From Bacteroidota bacterium (lineage in GTDB: Bacteria > Bacteroidota > Bacteroidia > B-17B0 > Aurantibacillaceae), in NCBI GenBank assembly GCA_025360565.1, contig JANYBY010000249.1:1-12773 (forward strand): a stretch of DNA of 12,773 nucleotides, given 5' to 3'. Shown here piece by piece: positions 5,952 through 12,773 of this stretch. The notes under the pieces were generated by a model. It saw only the letters and a list, made by a program, of their open reading frames with translations, did not search any database and was not told the origin of the DNA. The translations under genes and the position numbers were made by a program. Position 1 is the stretch's first letter. Each line of letters begins with the position of its first letter.

Positions 5952-7238
5952 ATGAATACAGCTGCAAATACTGCAAAAATTTTAAAGGTCTCAAAAATTG
6001 CCGAGAATATTATTGGCTCAGAAATAATAAAACTGGCGGGTGAAGTAAACGAAAAAATAAAGCAGGGCGAAAAAATTTATAATCTTACCATCGGCGATTT
6101 TAATCCGAAAGAGTTTCCAATTCCTGCCGAATTAAAGCAGCAAATAATTGACGAATATTTAAACGATCAAACAAATTATCCCGCGGCAGACGGTATGCTC
6201 GAGTTGCGTGTTGCTGTTAGCAATTTATTAAAACAGCGCGGTGGATTAGATTATAAAGCCGACGAGATATTGATTGCGGGTGGCGCAAGGCCTATTATTT
6301 ACAGCATTTTCAGAACATTGGTGGATGAGGATGATACGGTGATTTTTGCTGTGCCATCCTGGAACAATAATCACTACACTTATTTAAATCACGCAAAAGC
6401 AATCGTGGTTGAAGCAACACCGCAAAATAATTTTATGCCATTGGCAAAAGATATTGCGCCTTATATAAACCAAGCAACCTTAGTAGCTTTGTGTTCGCCT
6501 CAAAACCCAACAGGTACCGTTTTTTCAAAGCAAGGACTTGAAGAAATTTGTGATCTGATCTTAGCCGAAAATAAACGCAGAGGCGAAGATCAAAAGCCGG
6601 TGTATTTAATGTACGATCAAATTTATTGGGCTTTAACTTTCGGAAATGTAAAACATTACGATCCGGTCTCTCTCAGGCCTGAAATGAAAAATTTCACTGT
6701 ATTTGTGGATGGTATCTCCAAATCGCTTGCTGCCACAGGCGTTAGAGTAGGGTGGAGCATGGGCCCCAAATTTATCATTGATAAAATGCGCGCTATTTTA
6801 ACGCATGTTGGTGCCTGGGCCCCAAAGCCCGAACAATTAGCAACAGCAAAATATTTATCGCAATTGGATAAGTACGATGCATTCCTTGTTACACAAAAAG
6901 AAAAAATAATTAAACGTTTGGAAGGATTTTACAAAGGTTTTCAAAGTTTAAAGGCCGAAGGATTTAATGTGGATGCCATCCATCCGCAAGCCGCAATTTA
7001 TTTAACAGTTAAATTTCCGCTACACGGTAAAAAAACTGCGACCGGAAATATTTTATCTACCACAAAGGATATAACAAAATATTTATTAGACGAAGCTAAG
7101 TTAGCCATCGTTCCTTTTTACGCGTTCGGTGCTTCCGATAATTCAGAATGGTACCGCTTATCGGTTGGTACTTGTAAATTAGAAGATGTAGATAACGCCA
7201 TTGCCAGTTTACGCAAAGCATTGCAGAAGCTTATTTAA
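5952..7238 (+). CDS. Class I/II PLP-dependent aminotransferase (fold type I)
   Basis: The 428-residue protein is an aspartate-aminotransferase-superfamily enzyme that uses pyridoxal phosphate to move an amino group between an amino acid and a 2-oxo acid. Visible landmarks are YNLTIGDFNP (43-52) near the substrate pocket, YPAADGMLELR (76-86), SPQNPTGT (182-189, N185), YDQIYWAL (221-228, D222 and Y225 contact the cofactor), the Schiff-base lysine K257 in DGISKSLAATGVRVGW (253-268, with R265 likely binding phosphate), and R402 in WYRLSVGT, the usual carboxylate-binding arginine. Length and motif order are normal. Substrate preference cannot be read from sequence; aromatic or aspartate-like are the common options. 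It is divergent from a LacI-family regulator, which may control it, but this is only inference from position. Confidence 0.9.
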   Translation: MNTAANTAKILKVSKIAENIIGSEIIKLAGEVNEKIKQGEKIYNLTIGDFNPKEFPIPAELKQQIIDEYLNDQTNYPAADGMLELRVAVSNLLKQRGGLDYKADEILIAGGARPIIYSIFRTLVDEDDTVIFAVPSWNNNHYTYLNHAKAIVVEATPQNNFMPLAKDIAPYINQATLVALCSPQNPTGTVFSKQGLEEICDLILAENKRRGEDQKPVYLMYDQIYWALTFGNVKHYDPVSLRPEMKNFTVFVDGISKSLAATGVRVGWSMGPKFIIDKMRAILTHVGAWAPKPEQLATAKYLSQLDKYDAFLVTQKEKIIKRLEGFYKGFQSLKAEGFNVDAIHPQAAIYLTVKFPLHGKKTATGNILSTTKDITKYLLDEAKLAIVPFYAFGASDNSEWYRLSVGTCKLEDVDNAIASLRKALQKLI

Positions 7239-7245
7239 AAATTTT

Positions 7246-7398
7246 TGCCACAGATTTCGCAGATTTCACAAATGAAAATGAATTATTTCCAATAGATCTG
7301 TTTGATTCGGGACAATCAATTACTCAACAAAAAAACACAGAGCCGCAGAGTTTTTAATTATCTCCGTGAAACTCTGTGTTCTCAGTGCCTCCGTGGTT
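7246..7398. repeat. Two intergenic repeat-like elements
   Basis: The first element (7246-7270) contains the direct repeat CAGATTTC-G-CAGATTTC (7251-7258, 7260-7267) in a CCACAGATTTCGCAGATTTC context. The second (7334-7398) has the inverted repeat AACACAGAG (7334-7342) and CTCTGTGTT (7372-7380), with an alternative inner pairing CAGAGTTT (7346-7353, bounded by GC) and AAACTCTG (7369-7376), followed by CTCCGTGGTT. Both resemble sequences I recall as widely dispersed between genes in Bacteroidota and other bacteria. They lie between converging genes, and the second could also act as a terminator. Confidence 0.5.
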
Positions 7399-7402
7399 AT
7401 TG

Positions 7403-9604
7403 CTACTCTATAACCAACTTCTTTGTGCTCATCTCACTTCCAACTATTACATTCACCATGTAAATGCCGGAAGATAAATTTGTTAGATCAATAGCAATAT
7501 TATTTTCACCAACCACGCCATTTGTTTTAATGGTTTTTAATAATTCTCCAACAATTGAATAAACATTAATTGTTACATCCGAATTATTTTTTAATTCAAT
7601 ATATAAACCCGAACTGTTTTTTGCCGGGTTTGGATAAAGAATACTTTTGCGGGTTACACTTAATTCGGTTTTAGCAACATCGGTAAATACACCCACATTA
7701 ATATTTCCCGGAAGTGTGAAATTAGAAAAGGATAATTTAGAATTGCTATACCAGTTAGTGTTATTTGTTAATTGCCCAAGCGGACTGCTGTTAGTTACGG
7801 TAAACGGCGTATTAATATCTACCGTGGTTCCAGAAATACTTTGTGTGCCCGTTACAGATGACATATAATGGAGAAACGCTTTAGAAGACACCTTCGGGTT
7901 TATTGTACCGGTTCCAACTGCCGGTTTACTCACATTTATTTCAGTGGAAGAGATCAAGTAGGTGTTTGGTGTGCCGGTGCCAATAGCCATGCAGCGTGCT
8001 TTAATATCCGGCAATACATTCCATTTATGTCCCGCATTTACAAAGTTTGTATCCGATTCACTCCAAGAAAAAGTAATATATTGTCCGTCGGGTGTGCGGC
8101 CTAATTGTAAACGCGGATCAATATTTATTTTGGCATTAGCATCTATATCCCATGGATTTACAGCATAACCTGTTTGGGTTGGGTCAGCTCCCGGATCTTC
8201 GGTTGACAAAGAATCTATCAGTTTAACATTCCAGGCGGCTGTACCATCTCCAATAAAATCAAAAAGGTAAGGCTGGAAACCCGGAACATGCGGCCATACA
8301 TATTTATCTCCTACATTGATTGACATAGTATATTCGGATATAAAAGCTAAAGAATCATTATGGCTGCTTGAGGTACTTGCTAAAAGCGCGCCGATATGAA
8401 GTTTGCCGTTTGCATCCACGGCAATGTCATATTGATTAAAATACGGAATTGATAAAGTTGGGCTTGTTGATACGGGAGCAAGATTTTTTGTTATTGGGTT
8501 CATAGCAACCGCGTTAAAATCAATTCCCGGAATTTGTGCCCAGCTTCCACCACTGTTAGTAGTTTTATAAATAATTGGCTGGTAACCTTTATTAGCACCG
8601 GTTGCGGTGCTCGCAGCTCCTATCATTAAAACATAACCAATAGTTCCCGATTGGTTCCATGCCATTTGCGCATCCGATGATAAAACTTTTGTTCCTGTTG
8701 AAACTACACAGGCCGGAATAAGCGTATCGCTTGTCCAGTTAAAAATACCGCCGCTGTAAGTTCCTTTAATTACCGCAGTGCCTCGCATGGTGATTAGGTC
8801 TGATGGATCATTTTCTACCAAAGCCAACGAACGAACAACGCCGTCATTGGTTGAACTAAAACCATAACGTGACCAGCCGTGTTTACATTGGTTTGCGGGA
8901 TAACTTGGCAAACTAAAAGATAAAAACTGCTGTGCGTTCGGTGCAGCGTCTGCAGTTGTATTATATAACGTTGAACCCGCAGCAGCTAATTTTTTACTGG
9001 CGTACCAATCTCCTGTAAAATTAGAACCTGCAATTGCGGGCCCCGAACCTACTACATATGCATTTGCAATTGCCGTGTTGCCGGCAGCGCTGTATATTGC
9101 GCCCTGTGGGTAACGCCCCGCGTTAGTATTATCATTCCAAATTGCAGTGCTATCCCAGGTTGTGCCCCAGTTAGTACTTATTTCTGCCACAATTACGCCG
9201 CTGGTTACGCTTGACGGAGCCATGGGGGTTGCCGTGTAAGTTTCGCTTTTTCGGTGAATAAAAGAAACCGCGTTTACATTTGGATTATATTGTAAGGGCC
9301 TTGAATGCGAAACCAATTGCCCGTAAACATTACTTGAACCGCACAATAATTTCCAATTAATACTTGAAGGCGGATTTGTAACCGATGCTTCCTGCGTTTG
9401 CTCCACAGGGCCTATTAGGGCCGTATTGCCTTGCTGCGCGGGTTTTGCCGATAAGCCGGATTCAATGGGTTCTGCCCGAAACTTCAGGGCTATTTTTTCA
9501 GCCATATTTATTTTACCGCTTGGCTGAGGTTTAACAATTACCGTTTGCGCCAAGCCGCAAAGCGTTAGGCTCAAGGCTACCCCGATCAATAATTTTTTTT
9601 GCAT
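7403..9604 (-). CDS. Secreted T9SS type A sorting-domain protein, array copy 1
   Basis: Start at 9604 is preferred over an upstream in-frame ATG (9652), because MQKKLLIGVALSLTLCGLAQ is a clean signal peptide like that of the next copy. The mature protein (733 residues with signal) has a proline/glutamine-rich linker (about 21-80), a conserved block beginning NWKLLCGSSNVYGQL with Asp-box-like motifs STNWGTTW (143-150) and later TTNSGGSW, a strongly conserved central block (TEDPG to FLHYMS), a variable segment, and a C-terminal T9SS type A sorting domain: ILYPNPA, SGIYMVNV, and TKKLVIE at the end. Asp-box repeats suggest a sialidase-like beta-propeller, but no catalytic residues are recognised. 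It is expected to be exported by Sec, then secreted or surface-anchored by T9SS. The function is unknown. It is the last of three tandem paralogues and the least AT-rich of them at codon ends. Confidence 0.85.
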   Translation of the reverse strand: MQKKLLIGVALSLTLCGLAQTVIVKPQPSGKINMAEKIALKFRAEPIESGLSAKPAQQGNTALIGPVEQTQEASVTNPPSSINWKLLCGSSNVYGQLVSHSRPLQYNPNVNAVSFIHRKSETYTATPMAPSSVTSGVIVAEISTNWGTTWDSTAIWNDNTNAGRYPQGAIYSAAGNTAIANAYVVGSGPAIAGSNFTGDWYASKKLAAAGSTLYNTTADAAPNAQQFLSFSLPSYPANQCKHGWSRYGFSSTNDGVVRSLALVENDPSDLITMRGTAVIKGTYSGGIFNWTSDTLIPACVVSTGTKVLSSDAQMAWNQSGTIGYVLMIGAASTATGANKGYQPIIYKTTNSGGSWAQIPGIDFNAVAMNPITKNLAPVSTSPTLSIPYFNQYDIAVDANGKLHIGALLASTSSSHNDSLAFISEYTMSINVGDKYVWPHVPGFQPYLFDFIGDGTAAWNVKLIDSLSTEDPGADPTQTGYAVNPWDIDANAKINIDPRLQLGRTPDGQYITFSWSESDTNFVNAGHKWNVLPDIKARCMAIGTGTPNTYLISSTEINVSKPAVGTGTINPKVSSKAFLHYMSSVTGTQSISGTTVDINTPFTVTNSSPLGQLTNNTNWYSNSKLSFSNFTLPGNINVGVFTDVAKTELSVTRKSILYPNPAKNSSGLYIELKNNSDVTINVYSIVGELLKTIKTNGVVGENNIAIDLTNLSSGIYMVNVIVGSEMSTKKLVIE

Positions 9605-9635
9605 GGTATTTATATTTGGTATTATTTTTTTACAA

Positions 9636-9671
9636 AAAAAAACCGTCCGCAAAAAATGGGACGGTTTTTTT
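9636..9671 (-). terminator. Rho-independent terminator between array copies 2 and 1
   Basis: CCGTCC (9643-9648) pairs with GGACGG (9659-9664), extended by facing A- and T-runs (9634-9642 and 9665-9671). On the minus strand the stem ends in a long run of U, a textbook intrinsic terminator for the gene ending at 9688. The T-run on the other side makes it bidirectional in form. It lies only about 30 bases upstream of the start of copy 1. Confidence 0.85.
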
Positions 9672-9687
9672 ATTTACTCATTAAAGA

Positions 9688-11910
9688 TTATTGAATAATT
9701 AATTTTTTAGTACTTGTAGCATTACCAACTTTTACATTTACCATGTAAATGCCGGCGTTCAAATTAGTTAAATCAATATTAATATTGTTTTCGCCAATTT
9801 GACCTTCAGCTTTAACGGTTTTAACAACACGGCCAACAAGGTCGTATAAGTTAACCAACACGCTTGAATTTTCTTTTAATTCAACGCCTAAGGTTGCATT
9901 ACCGTTAGCAGGATTTGGGAAGAGAACACTCGCGTTTGCGCTGTTCATTGCATTTCCTCCTGTTCCTGTAATTGTTGTTAGGAATGTATATGTTAAAGTA
10001 GTTCCGGCAAACCAAGTAATATTATTGGTTAATTGTTGCAACGGACTGCTGTTTGTAACTGTAAACGGAGTTTTAATATCCACAACAGTTGTTGTACCAT
10101 TAGGAAATGCAATCACTTGGCCACCTGTTGTTGGACTCATGTAATGTAAAAATGCTTTAGCACTTACTTTAGGATTTATTGTACCTGAACCTACAGCGGG
10201 CTTACTAACATTTATCTCCGTTCCTGAAAGCACATAAGATGTTGTTCCCGAAACAGCTAAACAACGTGAGTGAATATCCGGAAGAAGATTCCATTTGTGC
10301 CCTGCGTTTACGAAGTTGGTATCAGATTCTGTCCATGAAAAAGTAATATAATTTCCATCGGGCGTACGGCCTAATTGTACACGAGGATCGATGCCGATTT
10401 TTGCACTACTTGGACCGGTATTATCCCAAGGGTTAACTGCATAACCGCTTGAAGTTGTTCCTGCACCCGGATCTTCAGTCGCTAAAGAATCAATAAGCAT
10501 ACATCTCCATGCGGCTGAACCGTCGCCAATAAAATCGTAAACATATGGGCGTATACCGGGTCTGTGGCCCCAAAGGTATTTATCTCCGGCGTTGATTGAC
10601 ATGGTGTATTGAGCTACATAGTTTAATGAATCCTGATGATCAATTGGAGCACCAACCATTAAAGAAGCAATGTGTAAATAGCCGCGTGAATCAACTGTCA
10701 TGTCATAATTTTGAAAATTAGGAATAACTAATGTAGTATTTGCCGAAACTGCGTTTAAGAAATCAGTAACTACAGTATAGTTATTAGAACCAAAATTTAT
10801 TTGAGGAAGTATTTGCCAGCTTCCACCTGAATTTGTTGTTTTGTAAACAATTGGTTGCATACCTCTGTTTGCCGCAACTGTATTCGAAGAAAGTTCGCCT
10901 AACATTAAAACATATCCTGTTTTTCCATCTTGGCTCCATGCCATTTGAACATCAGAAGACAATACTTTTTCTAATGGAAAAGAGGAAAGTGTAGTTTGAA
11001 GAACACAAGCAGGAATAATTGAATCTGTGGTCCAGTTAAAAATACCACCGGTATAAGTTCCTTTAACAACAGAAACACCTCTTTGCTTTGCGTTACCCGT
11101 GCTTCCGGCAAGAGTTGAACCATCACCTTGAATTAAGGCTAATGAACGAACAATTCCATCAGATGTTGAACTGAAACCATAACGTGACCAACTGTGTTGA
11201 CCTTGGTTAGCAGGATAAGATGGAGCAGTGAACGATAAAAATTGTGTAGCGTTTGGTGTTGATGAAGCAACAGCGTTATATAAAGTTGAACCTGGCGCAG
11301 CTAATTTTTTGCTTGCATACCAGTCGCCTGTAAATGCAGAACCTGCAACAGTAGGACCTGATCCTACGATATACGCGTTGGTAATTGTATTGCTTGGAAA
11401 TGCGGGTGTCCAGATTGCACCTTGTGGATAACGCCCCCAATTTGTTGGATCGTTCCAGATACAAGTACTATCAAATGAAGTACCCCAGTTGCCGGTAATT
11501 TCAGCTACTATAACTCCGCTTGTTGCGGTAGAAGGCGATACAGGCGTAGCTGTATAAGTAGCACTTTTACGGTGAATATAAGATACAGCTCCTAGATCAG
11601 GATTATATTGTAATGGCCTTGAATTGCTCACTAATTGTCCGTAAACGTTGCTTGATCCGCAAAGAAGTTTCCAGTTAATAATGCTGGCAGGACTTGAGCT
11701 TAATTCTTGCTGAGGCTGAGGGTTTGTAACTTCAGGTGAAGATACTCCGGGCTTTGCAGAAGAAGTTGTGGTAGGTTCAATAGCAAATTTTTGTGCTACT
11801 TTATCGGATTTAGCAATGCCTCCGTTGGGCTGTAACCTAGCACGACCGTTTTGTGGGAAGGCGCTTATTGCAGAAAATAAGGCCACACCAAGTAGTAGTT
11901 GTTTTTTCAT
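9688..11910 (-). CDS. Secreted T9SS type A sorting-domain protein, array copy 2
   Basis: This 740-residue paralogue of copies 1 and 3 starts with the signal peptide MKKQLLLGVALFSAISAFPQ, followed by a Ser/Thr/Pro/Gln-rich linker (about 45-78). A conserved N-terminal block starts with NWKLLCGSSNVYGQLVS (79-95); its first Asp-box-like site is degenerate (GNWGTSFD, 140-147), and another is TTNSGGSW (358-365). The near-invariant block runs from TEDPG (478) to FLHYMS (587-592). A variable segment (593-660) precedes the type A sorting domain (661-740), with FPNPA, NAGIYMVNV and TKKLIIQ. As with its neighbours, secretion or surface anchoring by T9SS is expected, and the function is unknown. Terminator hairpins lie on both sides, so it is probably transcribed alone. 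The N-terminal sequence gives no reason to move the start. Confidence 0.88.
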   Translation of the reverse strand: MKKQLLLGVALFSAISAFPQNGRARLQPNGGIAKSDKVAQKFAIEPTTTSSAKPGVSSPEVTNPQPQQELSSSPASIINWKLLCGSSNVYGQLVSNSRPLQYNPDLGAVSYIHRKSATYTATPVSPSTATSGVIVAEITGNWGTSFDSTCIWNDPTNWGRYPQGAIWTPAFPSNTITNAYIVGSGPTVAGSAFTGDWYASKKLAAPGSTLYNAVASSTPNATQFLSFTAPSYPANQGQHSWSRYGFSSTSDGIVRSLALIQGDGSTLAGSTGNAKQRGVSVVKGTYTGGIFNWTTDSIIPACVLQTTLSSFPLEKVLSSDVQMAWSQDGKTGYVLMLGELSSNTVAANRGMQPIVYKTTNSGGSWQILPQINFGSNNYTVVTDFLNAVSANTTLVIPNFQNYDMTVDSRGYLHIASLMVGAPIDHQDSLNYVAQYTMSINAGDKYLWGHRPGIRPYVYDFIGDGSAAWRCMLIDSLATEDPGAGTTSSGYAVNPWDNTGPSSAKIGIDPRVQLGRTPDGNYITFSWTESDTNFVNAGHKWNLLPDIHSRCLAVSGTTSYVLSGTEINVSKPAVGSGTINPKVSAKAFLHYMSPTTGGQVIAFPNGTTTVVDIKTPFTVTNSSPLQQLTNNITWFAGTTLTYTFLTTITGTGGNAMNSANASVLFPNPANGNATLGVELKENSSVLVNLYDLVGRVVKTVKAEGQIGENNINIDLTNLNAGIYMVNVKVGNATSTKKLIIQ

Positions 11911-11935
11911 GTTGTTTTTTTTTATGTTATTTTTT

Positions 11936-11965
11936 AAAATAGCCGTACCAAAACGGATACGGCTA
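11936..11965 (-). terminator. Hairpin terminator between array copies 3 and 2
   Basis: TAGCCGTA (11940-11947) pairs perfectly with TACGGCTA (11958-11965) around a 10-base loop that can add one more pair. On the minus strand it is followed by only four U before an A-run, so it is weaker than the terminator after copy 2. It lies 6 bases beyond the stop of copy 3 and about 25 bases before the start of copy 2. Confidence 0.65.
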
Positions 11966-11971
11966 ATATTT

Positions 11972-12773
11972 TTATTTACTTTGAATAATTAATTTTTTTG
12001 TACTTGTAATATTCCCGGCTTTAATGTTAACCATGTAAATACCCGAAGCTAAACTGCCAAAATCGATACTAATATTATTTTCTCCGGCTTGTCCTTCAGC
12101 TTTGATCGTTTTTACTTCTCTTCCAACAAAATCAAAAACGCTGATTAAAATCGGTGTTGAATTATCTTTTAACTCAACAAATAAAGTAGCGTTATTGTTT
12201 GTTGGGTTTGGATAAATATTTGTGCTTAATGGACTGTTGAATGTGTTTTCCGGAGCACCAACCACATTGCAACCAAACGAATAAGATAATTTAGCGGTTG
12301 CGTACCAGGTGGTGTTATTGGTTAATTGCTGAAGTGGGCTGCTATTGGCAATGGTTAAAGGGGTAACAATATCAACTGTGGCAGTATTTACTGAAGTGAA
12401 TACAGTTTCAGCAACTTCTACAGGCGACATGTAATGTAAAAATGCCTTTGAACTTACTTTAGGATTTATTGTTCCGGTTCCTACAGCTGGCTTACTCACA
12501 TTAATTTCGGTGGGAGAAAGAACATAAGCACAGCCAGGCGCAACGCCAACTGCCAAGCACCGTGTGTGTATATCCGGAAGAACATTCCATTTATGTCCTG
12601 CGTTCACGAAATTGGTATCAGACTCTGACCAGGAGAAAGTAATATAATTTCCATCTGGTGTACGGCCTAATTGCAAACGAGGGCCGCAATTTATTTTAGC
12701 GCTGCTTGGTCCTGTATTATCCCATGGATTAACGGCATAACCGCTCGAACCTGTTGCTGAACCCGGATCTTCG
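11972..12773 (-). CDS. Secreted T9SS type A sorting-domain protein, array copy 3 (5' end cut by window)
   Basis: The reading frame stays open to the right edge, so only the last 266 residues are seen. The apparent TTG start near 12676 is an internal leucine: the frame continues upstream into EDPG, GYAVNPWDNTGPSSAKI and PRLQLGRTPDG, matching the other two copies. Visible parts are the near-invariant block (to FLHYMS), a variable segment, and the type A sorting domain with IYPNPT, SGIYMVNI and TKKLIIQ, plus two extra residues (SK) before the stop. A local difference is NCGP where the others have GIDP or NIDP. Copy 3 shares the NTGPSSAKI insert with copy 2 but LQLGR, SESDTNF and KVSSKAF with copy 1. 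The function is unknown; secretion by T9SS is expected. Confidence 0.85.
   Translation of the reverse strand, partial: EDPGSATGSSGYAVNPWDNTGPSSAKINCGPRLQLGRTPDGNYITFSWSESDTNFVNAGHKWNVLPDIHTRCLAVGVAPGCAYVLSPTEINVSKPAVGTGTINPKVSSKAFLHYMSPVEVAETVFTSVNTATVDIVTPLTIANSSPLQQLTNNTTWYATAKLSYSFGCNVVGAPENTFNSPLSTNIYPNPTNNNATLFVELKDNSTPILISVFDFVGREVKTIKAEGQAGENNISIDFGSLASGIYMVNIKAGNITSTKKLIIQSK

Noticed and set aside
7403..9604. Lipoprotein signal peptide because of a cysteine in LTLCGLAQ
   Set aside because: The residues before the cysteine do not form a normal lipobox, and the paralogue has no cysteine there; a standard signal peptide cleaved near AQ fits better.
9605..9652. Upstream ATG extending array copy 1 by 16 residues
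   Set aside because: It would put a charged, non-signal sequence before a good signal peptide and place the start inside the terminator of the previous gene; the paralogue also starts at the signal peptide.
12674..12676. TTG as the start of array copy 3
   Set aside because: The frame continues to the window edge and encodes residues conserved in the other copies, so this codon is an internal leucine.

Overview
The window looks like a chromosomal segment of a Bacteroidota bacterium, probably a type IX secretion (T9SS) lineage such as Flavobacteriia, Sphingobacteriia or a relative. Three lines of evidence agree. Large secreted proteins end in T9SS type A sorting domains. Two sites match the Bacteroidota promoter consensus (TTTG or TTG, 19-21 bases, TAnnTTTG). 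Shine-Dalgarno sequences are weak or absent in AT-rich leaders.

Left part (1-3910). An intergenic block at 1-313 carries two imperfect 33-nt palindromic repeats and terminator-like hairpins. It is followed by a gamma-carbonic-anhydrase family gene (minus) and by a 768-base non-coding stretch. That stretch holds REP-like GCTCC/GGAGC palindromes, a GC-rich hairpin-rich segment, and a good promoter for a PAS-SpoIIE phosphatase gene (plus). A perfect 15-bp inverted repeat separates this gene from a convergent nadE-ybaB-like pair (NAD synthase, then a YbaB/EbfC nucleoid protein), spaced 7 bases apart on the minus strand.

Middle part (3911-7402). A short spacer with a consensus promoter drives a SprT-like zinc metallopeptidase that starts at GTG. 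Its 3' end overlaps, tail to tail by 14 bases, a LacI-family regulator on the minus strand. The regulator is divergent from a class I/II PLP aminotransferase across 332 bases of AT-rich DNA. Two short intergenic repeat elements follow the aminotransferase.

Right part (7403-12773). Three tandem minus-strand paralogues encode large secreted T9SS proteins of about 735 residues; the third is cut by the right edge. They share a signal peptide, a conserved N-terminal block with Asp-box-like motifs, an almost invariant central block, a variable segment and a C-terminal sorting domain. Each spacer between copies contains a hairpin terminator, so the copies look like separate transcription units. This array is the most unusual part of the window. 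The rest is ordinary housekeeping and signalling content, and I do not see a recognisable defence or mobile system.
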